This document shows, piece after piece, positions 1 through 5,988 of a DNA stretch of 6,603 bases. Every line of letters begins with the position of its first letter. Position 1 is the stretch's first letter. Both the position numbers and the translations under genes were made by a program. Source of the DNA: Planctomycetota bacterium (GTDB taxonomy: Bacteria; Planctomycetota; Planctomycetia; Planctomycetales; Planctomycetaceae); NCBI GenBank assembly GCA_013151585.1, contig JAADHY010000569.1, forward strand, positions 1-6,603. The letters are read 5' to 3'. The notes under the pieces are model-generated. The model was not told the DNA's origin. It saw only the letters and a program-made list of their open reading frames with translations, and made no database searches.

Positions 1-101
1 GCGGCCTGCGTCTGCTGCCGACGCTGGCTGCGGTGGCAACCAAGGGGCGGGCAAAACAGAACGTCCTGCCGGGCTACGGCCGTGGCAACAGCGTCGCCGC
101 G

Positions 102-1310
102 TCAAGTCAACTGATATTGCGGGATTTTCATCAGCTCGCCGTCTTTCAGGGCGGACTGGTGTGCGACGATGCCTGCAACGGTCATGTTCAATGCCTGAGC
201 GACATCGATCAGCGGCTTGCGGTCCAGAAGGATCGCCGTGATGAATTCGTCCGTCAAGTAGCCGTGGGAGCCGCCGTGGCCGCCCGCTTTGACTCCCGGC
301 GGCAGCGGCGGGCGTGCTGTCGGCGGCAGCTTTTTCACGAGCCCCTGATACTTTCCGAAAACGGACCCCTTCTGGCCGCGAATCCGTCCCCGCTCGCCGC
401 CGTAGCCTGGTGTGTCCCAACTGACGGCCATACGCGACATCCCCCCCTCGCTTGTGCGAAACAGCGCAATTTCCGTGCCGAACGGATTCTTGTACCGGTT
501 GTTCTCCGGTTTCAAATGGTCGATGATACTCGGGATGCCCATACACGAGACTTCGAAACTGCCCGCGGTCACGCCCGTGTAATAGGCGTTCGAATGGGTC
601 GGGTACCACTGCGGCGGCAGGCCCACACGCCAGTTCTTGTACGACGGCAACGGTTTGGGCATGTAGTGGTAGTATTCGCCTTCTGAGTAGACCAGCGTGC
701 CCAAACCGCCGGCGCGGTAGATTTGACGCATCGCGTACAAATCGGCGTGGAAGTACGAGGTTTCGAACATCATGTACTTCAGCCCGGACGTCTTGACCGC
801 TTCGAACAGCCGGTCCGCGTCCTCCAGCGAGCCGTAAACCGCCGGCACGGCGCTGGCAACATGCTTGCCGTGTCTGAGGACTTCGATGGCATGGCGGGCA
901 TGACTTGGTGCGTCGGTCGCGCAGAACACCGCCTCGATCCGATCGTCCTTCACGAGTTCTTCCAGGGATGGATAGGTCTTCGCGCACCGACACGCTTTCG
1001 CCAAAGCCGCGCAGCGATCCGGCAGCAAGTCACTGACCGCCACCACCTCGACGTTCGGATGGTCCTGGAACCCAAAGGCCGCTCCGAAACGACAATACCC
1101 GTACCCGACGATGCCGACCCGCACTTTGCGGTCCGAGACCGGGCGCCAGCCTTTCGACGCGTTGGGGTCGGTGGGAGCTTCTTCGAAGCCCTGAATGACC
1201 TTCTTTTTCTTATCGGCCGCCTGGCCAGCGGTCGAGCCGACCAGTCCCCAGCCGGCCGCGCCAAAACCCACGGCCTGCAGGAACGAACGTCGCGATGTCG
1301 GGGTACTCAT
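102..1310 (-). CDS. Tat-signal Gfo/Idh/MocA-family oxidoreductase (atypical active site)
   Basis: This 402-residue protein is a predicted NAD(P)-dependent sugar or cyclitol oxidoreductase of the Gfo/Idh/MocA family. The N-terminus carries a twin-arginine signal (S-R-R-S-F-L at residues 6-11, a hydrophobic stretch at 14-31, a likely cut after A-G-Q-A near 31), so it is probably exported folded. A Rossmann start (V-G-I-V-G-Y-G-Y) lies at 65-72, followed by the second strand A-V-S-D-L at 91-95. The C-terminal domain includes Y-K-N-P-F-G-T-E (273-280) and H-G-G-S-H-G-Y (345-351). The usual EKP motif is replaced by S-A-V-P (153-156), and the usual G-x-H-x-x-D reads G-I-P-S-I-I-D (258-264). It may therefore be catalytically divergent. 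I chose the ATG at 1310 over the upstream ATG at 1343. It puts the Tat motif at the N-terminus and has an AAAGGAG ribosome binding site (1319-1325) with an 8-nt spacer. It follows the aminotransferase after 153 nt. The family is secure; the substrate is unknown. Confidence 0.93.
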   Translation of the reverse strand: MSTPTSRRSFLQAVGFGAAGWGLVGSTAGQAADKKKKVIQGFEEAPTDPNASKGWRPVSDRKVRVGIVGYGYCRFGAAFGFQDHPNVEVVAVSDLLPDRCAALAKACRCAKTYPSLEELVKDDRIEAVFCATDAPSHARHAIEVLRHGKHVASAVPAVYGSLEDADRLFEAVKTSGLKYMMFETSYFHADLYAMRQIYRAGGLGTLVYSEGEYYHYMPKPLPSYKNWRVGLPPQWYPTHSNAYYTGVTAGSFEVSCMGIPSIIDHLKPENNRYKNPFGTEIALFRTSEGGMSRMAVSWDTPGYGGERGRIRGQKGSVFGKYQGLVKKLPPTARPPLPPGVKAGGHGGSHGYLTDEFITAILLDRKPLIDVAQALNMTVAGIVAHQSALKDGELMKIPQYQLT

Positions 1311-1463
1311 GACGGTTTCTCCTTTCAATTCGAACCCACGCAATTTGCACCGTTTTTTCGGTTGCGAAGCAAGCGGAGACGCCGGCCTGGGTAAGCGCGT
1401 TTCATGGCGGCCACGACAGAGCGCGGCTCTCCCGTTGCCGTTGCAGGCGCGGGGCTGGCCGGT
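1311..1463. other. Intergenic gap between aminotransferase and oxidoreductase
   Basis: This 153-nt gap holds no gene that I can support. On the minus strand, about 34 nt after the aminotransferase stop, a small hairpin (AGAGC-CGC-GCTCT, 1418-1430) has a perfect 5-bp stem but no following T tract. It is not a convincing terminator, so read-through into the oxidoreductase is possible. A second weak hairpin (ACCG/CGGT arms around six A on the minus strand, 1347-1365) lies closer to the oxidoreductase start. I see no good -35/-10 pair here. Whether the oxidoreductase belongs to the upstream operon stays undecided. Confidence 0.5.
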
Positions 1464-2843
1464 TCACATCAACGCCTTCTCCGCGGCACCGATCGCCTCT
1501 TCGATGATCTCCAACGCTTTGGTCGCTGTGTCCAGATCCATCACGATTGGAGGACTCATGCGCAAGATGTGCCCAGCGGGAATCCACGCCAGCCCGTTGC
1601 GGAAAGCGTGCTGGTAGACGAACTCGCCCGCTTCGACGAAGGGCTCTTTGGTCTGGCGATCCTTGACCAGCTCGATCCCCATCAGCGCTCCTTTGCAGCG
1701 GACATCGCCGATGATGGGGTGCCGATCTTTCATCTCGTTCATGATCCTCAAACAATGTTCGCCGAGCTCGATGCAGTGCTCCAAGAGGTTCTCTTCCAAA
1801 ATGACTTCGGTGCTGGCCAACGCGGCCGCGCACGCCATCGGGTTGCCGCCGTAGCTGCTGGAGGCCGAAATCCGCTCGAAACTTTCTTTGTACGGCTCGC
1901 GCACCGCGACGCACGTCACAGGAAAGCCGTTGCCGAATCCCTTTCCCAACGACACCACGTCCGGCACGACATCCCAATGCTCCAAGCACAGCCATTTGCC
2001 CGTGCGTCCCCAGCCCGTCAGTACCTCATCGGCCATCAACAATAGCCCTTTCTCGTCGCAATAGCGACGCAGCTTGGGAAAGAAGTCGTCCGGGGGCATG
2101 ATCGAGCCGCCCCAGCCCTGGATCGGTTCCAGGACGAATCCGGCCACGTCGTGGACCGTCGCCTTGTCGATGTACTCGTCGTAAAAGGCGATGTATCGGT
2201 CGGTGTCGATGGAGCCGTCCGGTTTGGTCCACAGCGGACGGTACGTATCCGGCCGGGGGACCATGTGACAACCAGGAGCCCGCACGCGGCCGTAAACGGT
2301 CGAGCGAATCTGCCCAAGCGAGACCGCCCCGTAAGTCTTTCCGTGAAAGTCGTAATAACAACTTACGATCTCGTTGCGTCCCGTCGCCGCCCGCAGCACC
2401 CGCATACCGGCTTCCACGGCCGCCGTCCCCGCGTCGTAAAACTGGAACCCATTCAAATCGCCGGGCAACACTTCGGCCAGCTTCTCGACCAGCAACGTCT
2501 TGATCGGCGTGGTAAAGTCGTGAGCGTTCATCAACTTGTTGGCGTAGCGCGCAATGGCCTCGCTGACCTTCGGATGACAGTGGCCCAGCGTGGTCACGTA
2601 AATACCCGACGAGAAATCGATGTACCGGTTCCCGTCGACATCGACCAGCGTGCAGCCTTGTCCCTCTTCGAAGACGACTGGAAAAAGACGGACCTGGCCA
2701 CTGAGCCCTTTGAAATAGCGAGTGCAGCGTCGGTGGTACTCCTTGGACCGCGGCCCCGGCGGAGGGACGACAATCTGCGGACACTCATTCAGATCGACCT
2801 TCGCCCAATCGCGTGTCGAAAATTCCTTAACGCTCGTTGTCAT
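1464..2843 (-). CDS. Class III PLP-dependent aminotransferase, substrate unknown
   Basis: This 459-residue cytoplasmic enzyme moves an amino group between an amine or amino acid and a keto acid or aldehyde using pyridoxal phosphate. Fold marks in order are D-V-D-G-N-R-Y-I-D-F-S-S-G (68-80), G-H-C-H-P (87-91), F-H-G-K-T (166-170), L-E-P-I-Q-G-W-G-G (238-246), A-D-E-V-L-T-G-W-G-R-T-G (271-282, with D272 expected to bind the PLP nitrogen), S-L-G-K-G-F-G (298-304, with K301 as the Schiff-base lysine) and G-G-N-P (332-335). Length is normal for the GabT/ArgD group. W244 replaces the glutamate that in GABA aminotransferases pairs with a later arginine (here R428), so a plain GABA aminotransferase is unlikely. 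The start at 2843 has a GGGAG site (2851-2855, 7-nt spacer), and its ATG overlaps the symporter stop by 4 nt. The longer open frame reaching to 3074 lies inside the symporter gene and is not used. Other class III activities (ornithine, taurine, amino sugar, racemase-like) remain possible. Confidence 0.95.
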   Translation of the reverse strand: MTTSVKEFSTRDWAKVDLNECPQIVVPPPGPRSKEYHRRCTRYFKGLSGQVRLFPVVFEEGQGCTLVDVDGNRYIDFSSGIYVTTLGHCHPKVSEAIARYANKLMNAHDFTTPIKTLLVEKLAEVLPGDLNGFQFYDAGTAAVEAGMRVLRAATGRNEIVSCYYDFHGKTYGAVSLGQIRSTVYGRVRAPGCHMVPRPDTYRPLWTKPDGSIDTDRYIAFYDEYIDKATVHDVAGFVLEPIQGWGGSIMPPDDFFPKLRRYCDEKGLLLMADEVLTGWGRTGKWLCLEHWDVVPDVVSLGKGFGNGFPVTCVAVREPYKESFERISASSSYGGNPMACAAALASTEVILEENLLEHCIELGEHCLRIMNEMKDRHPIIGDVRCKGALMGIELVKDRQTKEPFVEAGEFVYQHAFRNGLAWIPAGHILRMSPPIVMDLDTATKALEIIEEAIGAAEKALM

Positions 2844-4693
2844 AGAACAGCTCCCGTCGGGAAAAGGAACCCGGAGAAAACGATCAGCAAGGTGACAATC
2901 AGCAACACAAACAACGCCCACCAGGTAACGACGCTGCTGTACCAGTGACGGCCCAAATTGCTGAAAATGTTCAACTTTTTCCAGTTGAAGGTCAGTTGGT
3001 CGGTGATTTGTTCGGGCCGCGGCGGGGCGGTTCCCAGGCTCACGGCAATGCAGAGCACCGTGCAGAAGCCCCAATTGATCGCCGCCTGATTTGCATAAGG
3101 TTCCAGCCAGGTTGGATGGAGTGGAATCGCAGAGAACGTCTGCTGGATGACGGCATCAAACTGGACGTACAACTTCATCGCGATCCCAAACAAAAACCCG
3201 CTGAAAACGGTCACTGTCGCGCCGGGGCCGTTGATCCGCTTCCACAGAATTCCCAGCAGAAACACAGCCGAAAAGGGCGGAGCGAAGAACGCGTACAGCG
3301 TCTGAATGTAGACGAACAAGTTGCCGCCGATCCGGCCGATGAACCCGCCCAGAACGATGGCAATTGCCAGCACGGCTGCAGACGAGACCACGCCGACTTG
3401 CACCAGATGCTTATCCCCAGCGCCGCGGAAAATCCAACGTTTGTAGACATCCAGCGTGAAAACGGTCGCGGTCGAGTTAAGCACCGAGTTGACCGTCGAC
3501 TGGATCGCTCCAAACAGCGCTGCCAGAAACAGACCTCGCAGCCCCACCGGCACGAGTGTCTGGATCAACTGGACGTAAGCTTGGTCTGCGGCCGGCTTCA
3601 CATCGCTCCACGGTTCGATCATCAAGATCTCCGGATGCATGGCGAAGACGATCAAACCAGGCACGACGACGATCGCCGGCAACAGGACTTTCATGAAACC
3701 GGCAAACACGATGCCCATCCGAGCATGGTAGGCGTCTTTGGCGCCCAGAACGCGCTGAATCATGAACTGGTTCAACACGTTGTACCAGATGCTGACCGAG
3801 AACACGCCGAAAATCAGCGACGGCCAGGGATGGGTCGGGTGGCTGGCCGGCTGAATCACCGACAGCCGGTTGTAAGCTTCCGTCTGGGCCAATTCTTGCA
3901 GGTTGCTGGCGACGGCCGCGTGCCAGGGCTCGACCGTCGCTTGATTCCGCTGGATCATCACACGCAGACCGTCCCAAAGGGAACCGCCCTCCCCAGCCAG
4001 CGTCTGCAGACCAAGCACCGTGACGGTCGCTCCGCCCACGACCATCACGGCTACGGTGAAAAGGTCCGTCCACGCCACCGAGGACAGGCCCCCGTAAATA
4101 GCCCAAAATCCGGCCACGATCCCCAGCACGATAATGGCGATCCAAAGCTGCACCTGCGCGGAATTGCTGTCAGCCGAGACCAGAAACGAAGGCAGCAGGT
4201 CGGCCAACCGCGCCAGCTCGGCGTGAAACAGTTTCTGCAGCGCCAACGCTCCGCCGTAAAGAACCGCTGCCAAGAACGCCACGACATTGCTCACGATCGT
4301 TACCAACGCGAAGAACTGGCGCACGACCGGGCTGAAGCGTTTTTCCAGAAACTCCGGAGTCGTGAAGACGCGTGAGGCTAACAGGAACGGAATGAAAAAC
4401 CAAATCAGCAGTGTGAATGACAGGACGTTGCCCCATTCGGACATGGCCACGCAAATGCCATACACCACGGCCACGCCGATCATACCGATGAAATGCTCGG
4501 TGCTGATGTTGGACGCGATGAAAGAACCGCCGACTACGTACCACGGGAGCCGCTTGCCGGCCAGAAAATACTCGGTCGCTCCCGCTCGCTCCTTTCGCCC
4601 GGCCCAGTAGCCAACAGCCGACAGCCCCAGGAAAAACGCGACGAACGCGAAATAATCCCAGAACTGCAGCGAGAACGAATCGGCGTCTGGCAT
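2840..4693 (-). CDS. SGLT-type sodium/solute symporter (SSS family), probable sugar transporter
   Basis: This 617-residue inner-membrane protein is predicted to couple Na+ entry to uptake of a small solute, with about 14 helices and a C-terminal helix near 586-611. The first helices carry the SSS signature G-G-S-F-I-A-S-N-I-S-T-E-H-F-I-G-M (55-71). The A-x-N-I segment and the S399/T400 pair in A-I-Q-S-T-V-N-S (396-403) match the Na2 site of vSGLT. By recalled alignment, H67, E86 (S-E-W), K335 (F-M-K-V-L) and Q464 (Y-I-Q) match human SGLT1 H83, E102, K321 and Q457, which contact sugar. N-Q-F-M-I-Q-R (308-314) and L-N-S-T-A-T-V-F-T-L-D (405-415) are also typical. This favours a sugar, inositol or amino sugar over proline or pantothenate. 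It is longer than vSGLT, mainly at the C-terminus. It starts 31 nt after the regulator gene with AAAGG (4700-4704, 6-nt spacer). Confidence 0.95.
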   Translation of the reverse strand: MPDADSFSLQFWDYFAFVAFFLGLSAVGYWAGRKERAGATEYFLAGKRLPWYVVGGSFIASNISTEHFIGMIGVAVVYGICVAMSEWGNVLSFTLLIWFFIPFLLASRVFTTPEFLEKRFSPVVRQFFALVTIVSNVVAFLAAVLYGGALALQKLFHAELARLADLLPSFLVSADSNSAQVQLWIAIIVLGIVAGFWAIYGGLSSVAWTDLFTVAVMVVGGATVTVLGLQTLAGEGGSLWDGLRVMIQRNQATVEPWHAAVASNLQELAQTEAYNRLSVIQPASHPTHPWPSLIFGVFSVSIWYNVLNQFMIQRVLGAKDAYHARMGIVFAGFMKVLLPAIVVVPGLIVFAMHPEILMIEPWSDVKPAADQAYVQLIQTLVPVGLRGLFLAALFGAIQSTVNSVLNSTATVFTLDVYKRWIFRGAGDKHLVQVGVVSSAAVLAIAIVLGGFIGRIGGNLFVYIQTLYAFFAPPFSAVFLLGILWKRINGPGATVTVFSGFLFGIAMKLYVQFDAVIQQTFSAIPLHPTWLEPYANQAAINWGFCTVLCIAVSLGTAPPRPEQITDQLTFNWKKLNIFSNLGRHWYSSVVTWWALFVLLIVTLLIVFSGFLFPTGAVL

Positions 4694-4724
4694 TGTCGGC
4701 CTTTCCCAGTTGGCGAGGCGTCCC

Positions 4725-5495
4725 TCATTCCGGCTCCGCCACGATCACCCGGATACCCCGTTCGCGCAACCCTTGGACGAACTCCCGATCGCAATCGGAG
4801 TCCGTGATCAGTCCGTCCCATTCTTGAAGCCGACCAAAGCATCTGAGTGCGGACCGGCCCAGCTTCGAGTGATCGGCCGCCACAAAGACGCGATCGGCCG
4901 ACGCGGCCATCCGCAAAAGCACGGCTGAGTTATCCGGTGGGTTGGTGAAAACCTTCCCTTCTGCATCGATGGCGTCGGCGCCCAGGAAAGCGATCTCGGC
5001 GCGCAACAGCTCCAGGTTCGACTCGGTGAGCGATCCGGTCAAGTCGGGCGAGGCGGGTCGGACGTAACCGCCAGGCAGCAGGACGTCCACTCCCGGTTCG
5101 TGCTGTAGCTCGGCCGCTGCGGGCAACGACGTGGTCACCACCGTCAAGCCGGTCCAACCGCGCAACCGTCGTGCGATGGCCAGCGTCGTCGTACTGCCGT
5201 CGAGCATGATGGTGCGGCAACCTTCGACCAGTTTGGCCGCTGCATGGGCAATCGCTTCCTTGGACTCGCGATTCTGGCTGATCCGTTCCAGAAACGCGAA
5301 CTCGAAGGTCGCTCGTTCGCCCAGCCGGGCGCCGCCGTAGGTCCGGATCACGCGTCCCTCCGCGGCCAGCACCTGCAAATCGCGCCGCACGGTCATCGTG
5401 CTGACGCCCAGCGTTTCGGCCAGTTCCTCGACCGAGCATTCGCCTCGCTGAGCGATCAGTTCGCGGATTCGAGCTTGACGAGAGCTACGGATCAT
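4725..5495 (-). CDS. DeoR-family transcriptional regulator
   Basis: This 256-residue cytoplasmic DNA-binding protein is probably a repressor of the operon it heads. The N-terminal DeoR winged helix-turn-helix spans about 5-57, with S-V-E-E-L-A-E-T-L-G-V-S (21-32), the recognition helix T-M-T-V-R-R-D-L (33-40) and the wing ending R-T-Y-G-G-A (51-56). The C-terminal sensor domain shows M-L-D-G-S-T-T-T (97-104), L-P-G-G (140-143), F-L-G-A-D-A-I (170-176) and the D-H-S-K-L-G motif (209-214), with K211 as the usual phosphate-sugar contact. DeoR proteins mostly respond to phosphorylated sugars or sugar derivatives. The ATG at 5495 fits the family start (M-I-R-S-S-R-Q-A-R-I) and has GAGG (5503-5506, 7-nt spacer). 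Upstream in-frame ATGs at 5540 and 5591 lack a ribosome binding site, and the latter falls in the proposed -35. Length is normal. The effector is unknown. Confidence 0.95.
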   Translation of the reverse strand: MIRSSRQARIRELIAQRGECSVEELAETLGVSTMTVRRDLQVLAAEGRVIRTYGGARLGERATFEFAFLERISQNRESKEAIAHAAAKLVEGCRTIMLDGSTTTLAIARRLRGWTGLTVVTTSLPAAAELQHEPGVDVLLPGGYVRPASPDLTGSLTESNLELLRAEIAFLGADAIDAEGKVFTNPPDNSAVLLRMAASADRVFVAADHSKLGRSALRCFGRLQEWDGLITDSDCDREFVQGLRERGIRVIVAEPE

Positions 5496-5546
5496 CCGGC
5501 CGCCTCGGCATGCCCTGACTGCGGGTCGGACAAATATCATTACGTT

Positions 5547-5576
5547 GTGATCGTTTGCGTTAAATATAAACGTCAC
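5547..5576. promoter_or_regulatory. Imperfect inverted repeat, candidate DeoR operator
   Basis: The left arm GTGATCGTTT (5547-5556) mirrors the right arm AAACGTCAC (5568-5576) apart from one extra base (T5551), with an 11-nt AT-rich centre. It covers the proposed -10 of the regulator promoter, where a repressor would block transcription. Autoregulation by the adjacent DeoR protein is an inference from position; no DeoR consensus is matched by name. Confidence 0.45.
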
Positions 5577-5591
5577 AGCTTTCAACCGCAA
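5563..5591 (-). promoter_or_regulatory. Candidate sigma70-like promoter of the regulator-symporter-aminotransferase operon
   Basis: Read on the minus strand, TTGCGG (5586-5591) is followed after exactly 17 nt by TATATT (5563-5568). The -10 matches consensus in five of six positions; the -35 matches well only in its TTG. Transcription would begin near 5556, giving about a 60-nt leader before the regulator ATG. The -10 lies inside the inverted repeat at 5547-5576. Confidence 0.45.
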
Positions 5592-5639
5592 CCATCGGAT
5601 TTATTGGCATATTTTCGCATCGCGGCCTTTGCCATCCGT

Positions 5640-5667
5640 TTGTCTGGCCGCAAATTTCTGATAACAT
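5640..5667 (+). promoter_or_regulatory. Weak candidate promoter for the aldolase
   Basis: TTGTCT (5640-5645) and TAACAT (5662-5667) are spaced by 16 nt on the plus strand, each matching four of six consensus bases. It is the best pair I found upstream of the aldolase in the AT-rich section, but it is weak on its own. Support comes from the perfect palindrome that begins at the very next base. If it is used, the leader would be roughly 315 nt. Confidence 0.3.
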
Positions 5668-5684
5668 GAGTTCGAATCGAACTC
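5668..5684. promoter_or_regulatory. Perfect 17-bp palindrome, candidate operator
   Basis: GAGTTCGAATCGAACTC is an exact palindrome: two 8-bp arms (5668-5675 and 5677-5684) around a single A. It begins directly after the candidate -10 at 5662-5667, so a bound dimer would sit over the transcription start. The arms differ from the AAACG-type arms at 5547-5576, which suggests a different regulator, or a second site class. The name of the binding protein is not known. Confidence 0.5.
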
Positions 5685-5789
5685 TACAGACTCCGGCTGA
5701 CAGGATGGCGAAGGCGTGTGCGTATCGGGTCTGGCGACGGCGTCTGCCTCGCTTTTTGACCCCGAAGGACAAGAACGTTCGCGTCTGGG

Positions 5790-5808
5790 AAACGTCGAAG
5801 GGACGTTT
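5790..5808. repeat. Hairpin / inverted repeat AAACGTC-GAAGG-GACGTTT in the aldolase leader
   Basis: Seven perfectly paired bases (5790-5796 with 5802-5808) enclose a 5-nt centre. On the plus strand the right arm ends in four T (5806-5809), vaguely terminator-like, but the stem is short and not GC-rich. The half-site AAACGTC also occurs at 5568-5574 in the inverted repeat at the regulator promoter, so this may be a second binding site for the same protein. Confidence 0.4.
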
Positions 5809-5988
5809 TGGCCGCCTCCCTGGTTCTAGCGCGGAGCAAGGTTGGCGGCGCGGTTCGGGTTCCGGGCGAGAAAACGGGAGGCGGTTCGCGCACGAGCGGC
5901 TGTCCACTTCGGCCAAATCCGATGTGCTCCCTCCGTTCATCTCGTTCCCGACGGCCTGGAGTCTGTGTCGGATCAGGAGACTCAGCCC

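Larger units (their letters stand above)
5496..5988. other. Divergent regulatory region, no gene supported
   Basis: This 493-nt stretch separates the minus-strand regulator operon from the plus-strand aldolase. The part from about 5525 to 5670 is visibly AT-rich against a GC-rich surrounding and carries the promoter-like and operator-like sites listed separately. The part from 5685 to 5988 is GC-rich and would be aldolase leader. Open frames cross it on both strands (for example plus 5666-6028), but they lack ribosome binding sites, run into the aldolase in another frame, and translate to arginine-rich sequence without recognisable domains. I do not call them genes. Confidence 0.7.

Noticed and set aside
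84..98. Small stem-loop just after the oxidoreductase stop (GGCGAC-GCT-GTTGCC on the minus strand)
   Set aside because: Six pairs including a G-T wobble and no following T tract; too weak to call a terminator.
33..686. Plus-strand open frame at the left edge that might be the end of a neighbouring gene
   Set aside because: Most of it is antisense to the conserved C-terminal half of the oxidoreductase, and its translation shows no recognisable motif.
1418..1430. Hairpin AGAGC-CGC-GCTCT after the aminotransferase
   Set aside because: Only five base pairs and no T run on the minus strand, so it is not convincing as a rho-independent terminator.
2844..3074. N-terminal extension of the aminotransferase to an ATG at 3074
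   Set aside because: The extension lies inside the symporter gene and does not resemble class III aminotransferases, whereas the ATG at 2843 has a good ribosome binding site and the expected N-terminus.
2945..4375. A 476-codon open frame on the plus strand opposite the symporter gene
   Set aside because: It is fully antisense to a clearly conserved membrane protein. Its translation is rich in H, R, Q and D without any domain, and it has no ribosome binding site that I can see. Such frames are common opposite GC-rich genes.
5496..5591. N-terminal extension of the DeoR protein to ATGs at 5540 or 5591
   Set aside because: Neither has a ribosome binding site. The extension does not fit DeoR N-termini and would overlap the proposed promoter.
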